Shown here: positions 27,915 to 36,916 of the stretch, one piece after another
Layout: each line of letters opens with the position of its first letter
Numbering within the stretch: position 1 is the stretch's first letter
Source: Burkholderiales bacterium
GTDB lineage: Bacteria > Pseudomonadota > Gammaproteobacteria > Burkholderiales > SG8-41
NCBI GenBank assembly: GCA_019634975.1
Contig: JAHCAI010000002.1
Span: 372,001-436,000 of the forward strand
Reading direction: 5' to 3'
DNA length: 64,000 nucleotides
The notes under the pieces: generated by a model
Databases searched by the model: none
What the model was told of the DNA's origin: nothing
What the model saw: only the letters and a program-made list of their open reading frames with translations
Program-made: the position numbers and the translations under genes

Positions 27915-29402
27915 TCAGCCCTGTACCGCCGCCCTGCCCGCCGAAGCGCCGGCAAGCTTGCCGAACACCGCGCCCGAGACCAGGCCGGTGCCGCTGGCGT
28001 AATTGAAATAGAACAGGCCGCCGACCATCTCGCCGGCGCAGTAGAGGCCGGGGATCGGCAGCTGGTTGGAATCGAGCACCTGCCCCGAGTCCTTGTCGAT
28101 GCGCAGGCCGCCGAAGGTGAAGGTGATGCCGCAGGTGGTGGCATAGGCGTCGTAGGGCGGGGTGTCGAGCGCCTGCGCCCAGTTCGACTTCGGCGGATCG
28201 ATGCCGACCGTGCACTTGCCGTCCTTGATCACATGGTTGAAGGGCACGTCCTTCTTCACCGCAGCGTTGTATTCACGGACTGTCTTCAGGAACTGCTCGC
28301 CGTTGACGCCTTCGAGCTTGGTCGCCAGTTCCTCCAGCGTGTTGGCGCTGACCTTGGTCACGAACTTGATGCGGTACTCCGAGCGCAGCAGCTTGGTGAC
28401 CTTGGAATCGAAGACCTGCCAGGCGAACTGGCCCGGCTGTTTCAGCACCTCGCCGCCGTACTTGGCGTAGGTGAAGGAGTGGAAGTCGTAGCCTTCGTCG
28501 ACGAAGCGCTTGCCTTCGGAATTGATCAGCAGGCCGAAAATGTAGCTGTGTTTCTGGAACTGGTCGCCGACGTTGACGTCGCCGAACTCCGGCGCGTAGC
28601 GGTCCCAGCCGGTGGCATGGCAGCCCGACCAGTTGCCGTAGGGGGCGGCGCCGATGTCGAGTGCCATCTTCAGGCCGTCGCCGACGTTGAAGCGGGTGCC
28701 GCGCACCTTGGCGAGCTCCCAGCCCGGACCGAGGTAGCGTGCGCGCATCTCCGGATTGGCTTCGAAGCCGCCGCAGGCGAGCACCACTGCCTTGGCCTTC
28801 ATCTCGAAGGCCTTGCCCTTCTGCCGCACCTGCACGCCGCCGACGGTGGCGCCGTCGTAAATCAGCTTGATCGCGCGGGTCTCGAAAAACACCGGTATGC
28901 CGGCGGCCTTGACCGCCTTGTTCAGGTACTCGACCAGGCCGGCGCCGCCGCCGTGGGCCTCGATCGGCATGTTGCCGAAGAACCTGCGCTTGCCGTCGAC
29001 CACCGCCGACTGGCGGCCCCAGTTGGGCACGAACTTCACGCCTTTCGAGCGCAGCCAGATCATCGCCGGCAGGCTCTCGTTGACCAGGTATTCGGAGAGG
29101 TCGGGATCGGTGCGATAGGCGGTGAGCTGGTAGATCTTGTCGAGGAATTCCTCGCGGGTGTTGGTGCCGAAATCGGTGTTGGCGATTTCTTCGTCGGTGA
29201 TGTCCGTGATCTTGAGCAGGTCCTCGACCGTCTCGTAGGCGAAGCGCATGACGCCGCCGGCAAAGCGGCTGTTGCCGCCGCCTTCCTCCTCCGGCGCGGC
29301 CTCAAGGATGGCGACTTTGGCGCCCTGGTCATGGGCGGACAGCGCCGCGCACATCGCGGCATTGCCCTTGCCGACGACGATGACGTCGAATTCCTGTTGC
29401 AT
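27915..29402 (-). CDS. tcuA: FAD-dependent tricarballylate dehydrogenase-like flavoprotein
   Basis: A 495-residue flavoprotein of the fumarate reductase/succinate dehydrogenase group. The FAD-binding start VIVVGKGNAAMCAALSA with a later glutamate is at residues 8-35, and the C-terminal GLYCAGEMVGGLFYFNYASGTGL is typical of TcuA-like proteins, which oxidise tricarballylate to cis-aconitate. The partner tcuB is not present, so electrons may go elsewhere. It starts at 29402 (MQQEFDVIVV) and is divergent from the LysR gene. The downstream PrpD genes and the tctCBA transporter support a role in tricarboxylate breakdown. The exact substrate is inferred. Confidence 0.8.
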   Translation of the reverse strand: MQQEFDVIVVGKGNAAMCAALSAHDQGAKVAILEAAPEEEGGGNSRFAGGVMRFAYETVEDLLKITDITDEEIANTDFGTNTREEFLDKIYQLTAYRTDPDLSEYLVNESLPAMIWLRSKGVKFVPNWGRQSAVVDGKRRFFGNMPIEAHGGGAGLVEYLNKAVKAAGIPVFFETRAIKLIYDGATVGGVQVRQKGKAFEMKAKAVVLACGGFEANPEMRARYLGPGWELAKVRGTRFNVGDGLKMALDIGAAPYGNWSGCHATGWDRYAPEFGDVNVGDQFQKHSYIFGLLINSEGKRFVDEGYDFHSFTYAKYGGEVLKQPGQFAWQVFDSKVTKLLRSEYRIKFVTKVSANTLEELATKLEGVNGEQFLKTVREYNAAVKKDVPFNHVIKDGKCTVGIDPPKSNWAQALDTPPYDAYATTCGITFTFGGLRIDKDSGQVLDSNQLPIPGLYCAGEMVGGLFYFNYASGTGLVSGAVFGKLAGASAGRAAVQG

Positions 29403-29476
29403 GGTGTGGACCTTTCGGGAGTGCATTCAGCGGGGAGGCGTCATTATCCGGCGCCGACACTCTTGAGTAAAATGAG

Positions 29477-29494
29477 ATTGTTGCAACAATTGTT
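29477..29494. promoter_or_regulatory. Palindromic LysR-type operator
   Basis: A perfect 14-base palindrome ATTGTTGCAACAAT (29477-29490) overlaps a second palindrome AACAATTGTT (29485-29494) in the divergent tcuA/lysR spacer. It contains the T-N11-A pattern that LysR-type regulators bind. Confidence 0.65.
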
Positions 29495-29575
29495 CCTTTT
29501 AATGCATCAATATCCATGGGCTGTTCATCCCGGGCCGCTCGCAGGACGGGCCGCCTTTCGCACAGGTCCTGATCC

Positions 29576-30496
29576 ATGAACCTCGACATCCCCGGCCTCC
29601 AGGCCTTCGCCCGCATTGCGGAACTCGGCAGCTTCCACCAGGCCGCCGCAGCCCTGCACCTGTCGCAGTCCGCGCTGTCGCGGCGCATCAGCAAGCTCGA
29701 GCAGGGCCTTGGCGTGCGCCTGCTCGACCGCACCACGCGCAAGGTGCGGCTGACCGCGGTCGGGCGCGACTTCCTGCCGCAGGCGCGGCGCCTGATCGAG
29801 GAACTGGAACAGTCGCTGGGCGGCCTGCGTGACATGGCGGCGCGCGGCGCCGGCCAGGTCACCGTCGCCTGCGTGCCCACTGCCGCGCTGCAGGTGCTGC
29901 CGCCAGTGATCCGCGCCTACAGCGCGAAACACCCGGAAAACCGCATCCGCATCCTCGACGTCCACGCCAACGAAGTGCTGCAGGCGGTGCAGGGCGGCGA
30001 GGCCGAATTCGGCCTGACGCTGTCCGGGGCCGACGCGCCGGAGATCGAGGCCGAACCGCTGTTCGACGATCCCTTCGTGCTCGCCTGCCGTGCCGACCAC
30101 CCGCTGGCGAAAAGGAAAACCGTGAAATGGGCCGAACTCGCCCCGCACCGCGTGATCACCGTCGGCCGCCTTTCCGGCAACCGCGCGCTGCTCGATTTCG
30201 GCCTGCCCTCCGGCCTGCCGCAGCAGCGCTGGACCTACGAGGTGCAGCACTCCTTCTGGACCGGGCTGGGCCTGGTCGAAGCCGGCATCGGCGTCATTGC
30301 AGTGCCGATGCTGGCGCTGGCGGGGCGGAAAAATTCGGGACTGGTGAGCCGGCCGCTGGTGGAGCCGAAACTCAACCGCACGCTGGCGGTGATTCGCCGC
30401 CGCGGCGTCACGCTGTCGCCGGCGGCGCAGGAGTTCCTGGCGATGCTGAAAAAACGCTGGGGGCAGCGCGGGCGCGAATCGCGTGCATCTGGTTGA
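29576..30496 (+). CDS. LysR-family transcriptional regulator
   Basis: A 306-residue LysR regulator. The N-terminal winged helix spans residues 1-65 (LQAFARIAELGSFHQAAAALHLSQSALSRRISKLEQGLGVRLLDRTTRKV in short overlapping motifs). The effector-binding domain follows from about residue 90. It is divergent from the TcuA-like gene across 173 bases that hold a palindromic operator, so it most likely controls the tcuA-prpD transcript in response to a carboxylic acid. It could also act on tctCBA. Confidence 0.92.
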   Translation: MNLDIPGLQAFARIAELGSFHQAAAALHLSQSALSRRISKLEQGLGVRLLDRTTRKVRLTAVGRDFLPQARRLIEELEQSLGGLRDMAARGAGQVTVACVPTAALQVLPPVIRAYSAKHPENRIRILDVHANEVLQAVQGGEAEFGLTLSGADAPEIEAEPLFDDPFVLACRADHPLAKRKTVKWAELAPHRVITVGRLSGNRALLDFGLPSGLPQQRWTYEVQHSFWTGLGLVEAGIGVIAVPMLALAGRKNSGLVSRPLVEPKLNRTLAVIRRRGVTLSPAAQEFLAMLKKRWGQRGRESRASG

Positions 30497-30550
30497 GCAT
30501 GCCGGGACTGCCCGACGATCAGGAGGGTCGGTATCGCCGCCCCGATGCGG

Positions 30551-31792
30551 TCACCGGGAAGGTTCCGGCTGCCGGGCCGGCGGATCAATCCGCCCGGCAA
30601 CCTGCGCACCGCCGGAACCGGGAACCCAGTCGGGCGGATTCCAGAACACCTGCGGCGTGATTTCCTCGACGCTGTTGAGTCCGAGCTGCGCCATGACCCG
30701 GTCCATCTCGGTCTGGAACACCTCCAGTGCGCGGTAGGCACCGGCTTCGCCGGCGGCGGCGGCGCCATACAGGGTGGGCCGGCCGGACATGACCAGATCC
30801 GCGCCCATGGCGATCGCCTTCACCAGGTCGGCGCCGCGCCGCGCGCCGCTGTCGATGATGATCTTCAGGCGCTTGCCGACAGCCCTGCGCACCTCCGGCA
30901 CCAGTTGCAGCGGCGCCGGTGCGCTGTCCAGGTAGCGTCCGCCATGATTGGAGAGGACGACGCCGTCCATGCCGTTGTCGGCGGCGAGCACGACGTCCTC
31001 CCAGCTCTGCAAGCCCTTGACCAGCATGTGGCCAGGCCAGACGTCACGGATGCGCTTGATATCGTCCCAGCACTGGGTGTCCGGCTTGGTGAGTTCATGG
31101 TCGGTGGGCCTGTCCGTGAGCCGGCTCGACAGCTCCGCCGGGTAATTCGCCTTGCGGAAGGGGCCGCGTTTCAGGTACTGCGGGGCCAGCACGCGCAGGC
31201 ACCAGCCCGGATTGGAGAGTACCCCCGCAACGAGTTTCGGCGTGTAGCGCAGCGGCATGCTGTAGCCGCTTTTCCGGTCGTGCTCGCGGTTGGCGCCTAC
31301 CGAGCCGTCGACGGTGACGAGCAGGGTGTCGAAACCGGCGGCCTTGATCCGCTCGACGAAGGCCATCCGCAATCCCTTGTCCACCCACATGTAGAGCTGG
31401 AACCAGAGATTGCCGCCGGCGGTCTCGACGATCTCTTCCATGGGCGTCAGCGAGTTGGTGGCGACCGTGCAGGGCACGCCCATCCGGGCCGCCGCCCTGG
31501 CAAGCGCGACTTCGCCGCCATCGCACATCAGGCCTGCCGATGCGGTCGGTGAAATGGCGAAGGGCATGGCGACAGTCCTGCCGAAGATCTCGGTGGCAGT
31601 CGAGCGCTTCGACACATCCCGCAGGACCCGGTTGCGCAGATGCAGCGACCGGTACACCTCGCGGTTGTTGCGGAGCGCCATGCCATCCTCCGCGGCGCCG
31701 TCGATGTACCCGAATATGGGGCGAGGCAGGCGCTTGCGCGCGATCTGCCGGAGATCCTCGATGTTGCAGAGCCGCAGCTCGTCACTCGTCAT
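30551..31792 (-). CDS. FMN-dependent alpha-hydroxy-acid oxidase/dehydrogenase
   Basis: A 413-residue member of the lactate dehydrogenase (LldD)/glycolate oxidase family, which oxidises 2-hydroxy acids with FMN. Visible features are PTASAGLMCDGGEVALARAA for FMN binding, WFQLYMWVDKG, the lysine in HMLVKGLQSWEDV, the active-site histidine in VVLSNHGGRYLDSAPAPL, and the phosphate-binding SGARRGADLVKAIAMGADLVMSGRP. Length is slightly above usual due to the C-terminal proline-rich tail. It is 92 bases downstream of paralogue 4. The substrate hydroxy acid is unknown. Confidence 0.9.
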   Translation of the reverse strand: MTSDELRLCNIEDLRQIARKRLPRPIFGYIDGAAEDGMALRNNREVYRSLHLRNRVLRDVSKRSTATEIFGRTVAMPFAISPTASAGLMCDGGEVALARAAARMGVPCTVATNSLTPMEEIVETAGGNLWFQLYMWVDKGLRMAFVERIKAAGFDTLLVTVDGSVGANREHDRKSGYSMPLRYTPKLVAGVLSNPGWCLRVLAPQYLKRGPFRKANYPAELSSRLTDRPTDHELTKPDTQCWDDIKRIRDVWPGHMLVKGLQSWEDVVLAADNGMDGVVLSNHGGRYLDSAPAPLQLVPEVRRAVGKRLKIIIDSGARRGADLVKAIAMGADLVMSGRPTLYGAAAAGEAGAYRALEVFQTEMDRVMAQLGLNSVEEITPQVFWNPPDWVPGSGGAQVAGRIDPPARQPEPSR

Positions 31793-31884
31793 GGTGCATT
31801 CCGTTCAGTTCGGCCTGTATTGCCTGAAAGATCGCGGCTGCGCGGCGATGGCTCCCGCCGCGGCCTGCCGGTCCAGGTGGAATG

Positions 31885-33270
31885 TCAGGCCGCCACCCGC
31901 TTCGGCCCGCCGATGCCCGCGGCCAGTGCCGCAATCTCGCGCACGTCCTGCGCGTTCTCGAAATCCTGGATTGCCGCATAAAGCCGCGCAACGTTGTCGG
32001 CCGACAGCGCACGCGCGGCGCAGTTGTCGAACTTGGCCTTCAGCATCTCTGCCGGCAGCGGCTTGTCGACGCTGCGGCCCAGTGCCTGGTCGGTCTTGGC
32101 ACTGACCACGCGGCCGTCGGTCAGCGTGACTTTCACCTCGGCACCGAAGTGCTGGTCGGCGGGGAACTGTTCGGTGGTGTAGGGGGCGACGTGGATCTTC
32201 GGCAGGATTGCGCGCGTCGCGGGGTCCTGCCAGTTCGTGCCTTCGAAATGTTCCAGCTTGACCGTGCGGTCCTTCAGCGCGCGCGCCAGCGTGTACTGCA
32301 CGCTGAACTTGGCGTCGAGGTCGGACTGCGGATCGGGGCGGTTGGTGTGTTCCAGCCGCCGTGCGTGGGTCCAGGAATCGATGCGCGCAACCTGTTCGGG
32401 TTTCAGGTCGTGCCTGCGCACCAGCTCCAGCATGCAGTCGATCGCCGGGTGGGTGCTGCCGCAGCAGGGATAGGACTTGATCGCGATGGCGGGGCGGGTG
32501 ATGTCCAGTGGATTGGCCCAGGCCGGCAAAGCCTTGCCGGCATCGTAGTTGCCGGCGCCGTTGAAGACCTCGAAATAACCCTGCTTGTGTTCGAAGGCGA
32601 GTGCGCCTGCAGTGAAACCGTCGCGCGCGAGCAGCGCGGCGAAAAGGCCGCTGCGCGCGCAATGGCCGACGTGCAGCGGCTTGGTCATGGTGCCGAAGTT
32701 CGACTTGAGGCCCGCGGCGAGCGAGGCGGCGATCGACAGCGCGGTGGCGGTCTGCTCGACCGACAGCTTGAGCAGATGCGCACAGGCGGCGGCGCTGCCG
32801 AACACGCCGATGGTCGTCGTCGGGTGCCAGCCCCTGGTGTACTGGTGGAAGTTGACCACCATCGACAGCTTGCATTCGGTTTCGAAGCCGGCGACATAGG
32901 CGGCGATGAAGTCCTTGCCCGTCGCGCCGGTTTCATCGGCCAGCGCGAACAGCGCGGGCAGGATCGGCACCGAGGGATGGCCGCCCAGCGTGTTGTTGCA
33001 GTCGTCGAAGTCGAGGGCGTGCGAGGCGGTGCCGTTGACCAGCGCGGCGTCGAGCGCGCCGATACGCCGTGCGTGGCCGAATACCAGGGCGGGGCCGCTG
33101 GCGGAGCCGGAGACGCCGAGCACGATGCGCGTTGCCGGCTCCTGTGCGCCGGCGAGGGTCACGCCGACGGTGTCGAGGATGCCGACCTTGGCCCAGTGCA
33201 GGGCTTCGGGGGGCAGGGAGTCGTATTGCAAATCATTGATTTTATTGGATAATTCTGTGGCAAAACTCAT
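31885..33270 (-). CDS. MmgE/PrpD family protein (paralogue 4)
   Basis: A 461-residue MmgE/PrpD protein, more divergent than paralogues 1-3: HALDFDDCNNTLGGHPSVPI near residue 85, GTMTKPLHVGHCARSG near 200, and YPCCGSTHPAIDCM near 275. The acid, lysine and histidine positions are kept. The first codons are unusually AT-rich and include the AAAATCAA core that recurs in this window. It precedes the FMN oxidase gene on the minus strand and probably shares its transcript. The selC gene lies 161 bases upstream. Confidence 0.88.
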   Translation of the reverse strand: MSFATELSNKINDLQYDSLPPEALHWAKVGILDTVGVTLAGAQEPATRIVLGVSGSASGPALVFGHARRIGALDAALVNGTASHALDFDDCNNTLGGHPSVPILPALFALADETGATGKDFIAAYVAGFETECKLSMVVNFHQYTRGWHPTTTIGVFGSAAACAHLLKLSVEQTATALSIAASLAAGLKSNFGTMTKPLHVGHCARSGLFAALLARDGFTAGALAFEHKQGYFEVFNGAGNYDAGKALPAWANPLDITRPAIAIKSYPCCGSTHPAIDCMLELVRRHDLKPEQVARIDSWTHARRLEHTNRPDPQSDLDAKFSVQYTLARALKDRTVKLEHFEGTNWQDPATRAILPKIHVAPYTTEQFPADQHFGAEVKVTLTDGRVVSAKTDQALGRSVDKPLPAEMLKAKFDNCAARALSADNVARLYAAIQDFENAQDVREIAALAAGIGGPKRVAA

Positions 33271-33344
33271 CGACCTGCTCCTCGGTGATGGTGGCGGCTT
33301 CGAGGCGTCACAAAGGCGGGGCCATCGGAAGCACGGTGGAAGCC

Positions 33345-33400
33345 CCTCACCCCGGCCCTCTTCCCATCAGGCGACGGGTCGAGGGGGAGGCGTTCCTGCA
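33345..33400. repeat. Possible REP-like unit upstream of PrpD4
   Basis: CCCTCACCCCGGCCCTCTTCCC followed by GGGGGAGG resembles a widespread proteobacterial intergenic repeat. It is partial and imperfect. Confidence 0.3.
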
Positions 33401-33430
33401 ACGCCCGGTGGGCCGGGCACTGGTGAATAT

Positions 33431-33525
33431 TGGCGGAAGAGAGTGGGAGTCGAACCCACACAGGACCGCTCGCGGCCCCTACCGGGTTTGAAGTCCGGCC
33501 GCCCCACCGGGAGCGATTCCCTTCC
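33431..33525 (-). tRNA. selC: tRNA-Sec (anticodon UCA)
   Basis: A 95-nt tRNA whose 3' CCA is encoded. The acceptor stem is eight base pairs (GGAAGGGA with TCTCTTCC, one G-U), the variable arm is long, and the anticodon TCA is read from 33491-33489 in GGACTTCAAACCC. The T-arm GTGGGTTCGACTCCCAC is intact. The 8-bp acceptor and long variable arm separate it from ordinary tRNA-Ser. It delivers selenocysteine at UGA with SelB, whose gene is 5.5 kb away. Confidence 0.97.
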
Positions 33526-33649
33526 CTTGTGCCTTGCTGCGTGCACCCATTGTAATTCGCGGCGGCCCCGGCGCGAAACCGCGGTCCAGACTGTGATGCC
33601 GGCGTGCCGGTATACTTTGCCCACTTCAAAACAGACAAAGGAGGAAACC

Positions 33650-34636
33650 ATGAAAGTGATTCAAGGACTGGCCGCGGCTCTGGCCGCGGCATTGCTGGGA
33701 GCGCCGGCGGCCATTGCCGCCGGCTATCCCGAGCGCCCGGTGGAGATGGTGGTGGCGGGCAATGCCGGCGGCGGGCTCGACCTGACCGGACGCGCGCTGG
33801 AGACTGCGCTGCGCGAGTCGAAGCTGTTTCCCCAGAATTTCGTCATCAAGAATGTCGGCGGCGCCGGCGGCAACGTCGCGCGTTCCCAGGTGCACCAGAA
33901 AAAGGGCGACAGCCACATGCTTTATGTGGAGTCGAACCGCATTTACGTGAACCGCATTGTCGGCACCACACAGCTCACGCATAACGATGTCACCCCGATC
34001 GGCCGCCTGATCACCGAATATGTGGCCTGGGTGGTGCGCGCCGATTCGCCGTACAAGTCGCCGAAGGACATTCTCGACGCGTTGAAGAAGAATCCGGAGG
34101 CCGTGACCTTCGGCGTCGGCACCGTGCCGAGCAATGACCAGATGAACATCCTGCGTCCGGTGATGGCCTCCGGCATCGACCCGAAGAAGATCAAGGTCGT
34201 TTCCTTCAAGAGCGGCGGCGACCTGATGATCCAGCTGCTGGGCGGCCATATTCCGGTGATTTCCACCGGGCTGTCGGAGGCGATCGAGCAGGTCAAGGCC
34301 GGCAAGGCGCGGGTGATCGCGGTGTCGGCGCCGAACCCGCTGCCCGGTGATCTGGCGAAAGTGCCGACCTGGCGCTCGCTGGGCATCGACGTGGCGATCC
34401 TGCACTGGCGCGGCCTGTTCGCGCCGCCCGGCATTCCCAAGGAAGTGGTGGCCTATTGGGACAAGGCGCTGGGCCAGATGGTGAAGACCGATGCCTGGAA
34501 ACAGCAGCTGGAGAAACACGGCTGGTTCGACGCCTATGCCGACTCGGCGACCTTCAAGAAGGACCTCGATGCGGAGGAAAAGATCTACGCCGAAATCCTC
34601 AGCGACCTTGGCATGGCGAAGGGGCTGAAGAAGTAG
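33650..34636 (+). CDS. tctC: Tripartite tricarboxylate transporter receptor (TctC/Bug)
   Basis: A 328-residue periplasmic binding protein. A signal peptide ends around AIAAG near residue 24. The Bug-family start YPERPVEMVVAGNAGGGLDLTGRAL and the later GAGGNVARSQVHQKKG and HIPVISTGLSEA follow. It binds a carboxylate and hands it to TctA/TctB, encoded next. An AAAGGAGGAAACC ribosome-binding site precedes ATG 33650. A terminator follows directly, which would let the receptor be made in excess over the permease. Confidence 0.93.
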   Translation: MKVIQGLAAALAAALLGAPAAIAAGYPERPVEMVVAGNAGGGLDLTGRALETALRESKLFPQNFVIKNVGGAGGNVARSQVHQKKGDSHMLYVESNRIYVNRIVGTTQLTHNDVTPIGRLITEYVAWVVRADSPYKSPKDILDALKKNPEAVTFGVGTVPSNDQMNILRPVMASGIDPKKIKVVSFKSGGDLMIQLLGGHIPVISTGLSEAIEQVKAGKARVIAVSAPNPLPGDLAKVPTWRSLGIDVAILHWRGLFAPPGIPKEVVAYWDKALGQMVKTDAWKQQLEKHGWFDAYADSATFKKDLDAEEKIYAEILSDLGMAKGLKK

Positions 34637-34650
34637 CCGGCCCAGCCCCG

Positions 34651-34683
34651 AAAAAAACCGCCGGTTCCGACCGGCGGTTTTTT
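34651..34683 (+). terminator. Intrinsic terminator between tctC and tctB
   Basis: AACCGCCGGT (34656-34665) pairs with ACCGGCGGTT (34670-34679) around a TCCG loop, followed by Ts. An A-run lies on the other side, so it may act in both directions. Partial read-through would set the receptor-to-permease ratio. Confidence 0.8.
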
Positions 34684-34918
34684 CATGAGGTGCTTGATGA
34701 GCCCGCTGTGTCCGCCGCAGCGGGTCGAAAATGTCCGCATCGCGGGCAATCCCTGCTCCAGCGAAAAATTCAGGGATCTGCAAGCCTCGATTCAGGAACT
34801 TGAGCGACACTCTTCATCATGCGCCCGGGACAGCAGCGAGGCGCTGGCCCGGTCGGCCTCCGCCAAGGCGGCGATTCCGGCATCAGAACAACATTGTGCA
34901 ACTGCAGGAGGAGTGATC

Positions 34919-35374
34919 GTGGCTGACCGTTGGCTGGCCGGATTCGTGCTCGCGCTGTCCGGCGTCTATCTCTTTGCAACGTCCCGCCTGCCCTCGCTCG
35001 AGATCGGCGATCCGCTGGGCCCCAAGGCGTTTCCCTTCCTGATCGGCGGGCTCGGATGCATCACCGCGGCATGGCTGTTCGTCGAATCCTTGCACCGGCG
35101 GCCGGGGACTCCGGCCGGGGAACAGCCCGCTGCGCGGCATCACCTGCCGGCCGTGATCGCGGTGATGGCATGGATGTTCGTGTTCTACTTCTTGATCGAA
35201 CGCCTGGGGTTCCTGCTGTCCTGCGCCCTGTTTCTCGCCGGTCTCACTGCCTACTTCAACCGCGGCCGCTGGCTGATGAATGCCGCCGTGTACCTCGGTT
35301 TTCCGGTGGGCGTGTATCTCGCCTTTACCCAGATCCTCGGCATCTCGCTGCCTCGCGGCGTGCTGCCGTTCTGA
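34919..35374 (+). CDS. tctB: Tripartite tricarboxylate transporter small subunit (TctB)
   Basis: A 151-residue membrane protein with four hydrophobic segments (about residues 5-23, 37-58, 78-100, 125-145). It is the small membrane subunit paired with TctA. A GTG start at 34919 with a strong GGAGGAG site seven bases earlier is preferred over longer in-frame extensions, which are low-complexity. It begins 282 bases after tctC and ends 21 bases before tctA. Confidence 0.9.
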   Translation: MADRWLAGFVLALSGVYLFATSRLPSLEIGDPLGPKAFPFLIGGLGCITAAWLFVESLHRRPGTPAGEQPAARHHLPAVIAVMAWMFVFYFLIERLGFLLSCALFLAGLTAYFNRGRWLMNAAVYLGFPVGVYLAFTQILGISLPRGVLPF

Positions 35375-35395
35375 GCGCGCAAGGGGCGCCTGGCA

Positions 35396-36913
35396 ATGGA
35401 GACGCTAAACGCCATACTGGGAGGCTTCGCGGTTGCCGCGCAGCCGATGAACCTGTTTTTCGTTTTTCTCGGTGCGGTGATGGGCACCGTGATCGGCATG
35501 CTTCCGGGCATCGGGCCGGCGGCGGGGATTGCGCTGCTGCTGCCGGTGACCTTTGGCATGGAGCCGGTATCGGCGCTGATCATGCTCGCCGGCATTTACT
35601 ACGGCGCCATGTACGGCAATACCGCATCGGCAATCCTGATCAACACGCCGGGCACTGCATCGGCCGCGATGACCACGGTCGACGGCTATCCGCTGGCGAA
35701 GAGTGGTCGTGGCGGCGCAGCACTTGCGATTGCCGCGATCGCCAGCTTCATTGCCGGCACCATGGGCATCATCATCCTGTCGCTGCTGGCCGTTCCGTTC
35801 GCGACCTTTGCGCTGCGCTTCGGTCCTGCCGAGTATTTCATGCTGATGGCCTTTTCCCTGACTGCGGTCAGTGCGCTGACCGGCAAATCGCCGGCGAAAG
35901 GGGCGATTTCGGCGGTGCTCGGCCTGATGGTCGCGAGCATCGGCATCGATCTGCAAAGCGGACAGGCCCGCTTCACCATGGGCATTCCGGAATTTCTCGA
36001 CGGCGTCGGCCTGCTGGTGGTGATCGTCGGGCTGTTCGCGGTGGGCGAATGCCTGCGCAATGTGGAGAAATGGTTCGAGGGCACGCTGCAACCGATACCG
36101 ATCAGGGGCAAGCTGTGGTTCACCAGGGATGAGTGGAACCGATCGGTGGGGCCGATCACCCGTGGCGGCCTGATCGGTTTCGCCGTGGGTGTTCTGCCGG
36201 GGGCCGGCGGCACCATTGCCACGATTCTGGCCTATGCCACGGAACAGAAGCTGTCGAAGCGCCCGGAGAAATTCGGCACCGGCGCAGTGGAGGGAGTTGC
36301 GGCGCCGGAGGCGGCCAACAATGGTTCGACCTGCGGGGCCTTCGTGCCGCTGCTGACGCTGGGGGTGCCCGGGTCCGGTGTAACCGCAGTGCTGCTCGGT
36401 GCTTTCATCATGTACGGCATCCAGCCGGGGCCCATGCTGTTCCAGAACCGTCCCGACCTGGTGTGGGGGCTGATCAACAGCATGTATATCGGCAACATCA
36501 TGCTGCTGGTGCTCAACCTGCCGATGATTCCGCTGTTCGCGAAGATGCTCTATGCGCCGCCGGGAGTGCTGCTTGCCATTATTCTCGGGATTGCGTCGGT
36601 GGGTATCTATTCGGTCGGCGGCAGCACCACCAGCCTCTACGTGCTGATCTTTTTCGGCGCTGCAGGCTACCTGTTCCGGAGACTGGAGATCCCCGCGCCG
36701 CCGCTGATTCTGGCGCTGGTGCTGGGCGGCATCATGGAGCAGTCCTTTCGCCAGGCGATGACCATATCCGGGGGAAATCCGAAGGTATTCGTCGGCAGCA
36801 CGATCTGCATCATTCTGCTTGCCATGATCGTCGTTGCCGTGGTGATGCCACTGCTGATGTCCCGCCTGCGCGCGTTGCCGGGACGTGTTGCCGCGAGATC
36901 GGGTTCCGGCTGA
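35396..36913 (+). CDS. tctA: Tripartite tricarboxylate transporter large permease (TctA)
   Basis: TctA, 505 residues, is the large inner-membrane permease with about twelve hydrophobic segments. Family motifs are GTVIGMLPGIGPAAGIALLLP near residue 35, the repeated GVLPGAGGTIATILAYATEQ in the second half, and YGAMYGNTASAILINTPGTASA. The inverted repeat of the GxxPGxG-type motifs is typical. It completes the tctCBA operon. Its 3' end lies 3 bases from the converging yaeQ gene. Confidence 0.95.
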   Translation: METLNAILGGFAVAAQPMNLFFVFLGAVMGTVIGMLPGIGPAAGIALLLPVTFGMEPVSALIMLAGIYYGAMYGNTASAILINTPGTASAAMTTVDGYPLAKSGRGGAALAIAAIASFIAGTMGIIILSLLAVPFATFALRFGPAEYFMLMAFSLTAVSALTGKSPAKGAISAVLGLMVASIGIDLQSGQARFTMGIPEFLDGVGLLVVIVGLFAVGECLRNVEKWFEGTLQPIPIRGKLWFTRDEWNRSVGPITRGGLIGFAVGVLPGAGGTIATILAYATEQKLSKRPEKFGTGAVEGVAAPEAANNGSTCGAFVPLLTLGVPGSGVTAVLLGAFIMYGIQPGPMLFQNRPDLVWGLINSMYIGNIMLLVLNLPMIPLFAKMLYAPPGVLLAIILGIASVGIYSVGGSTTSLYVLIFFGAAGYLFRRLEIPAPPLILALVLGGIMEQSFRQAMTISGGNPKVFVGSTICIILLAMIVVAVVMPLLMSRLRALPGRVAARSGSG

Positions 36914-36916
36914 CCC

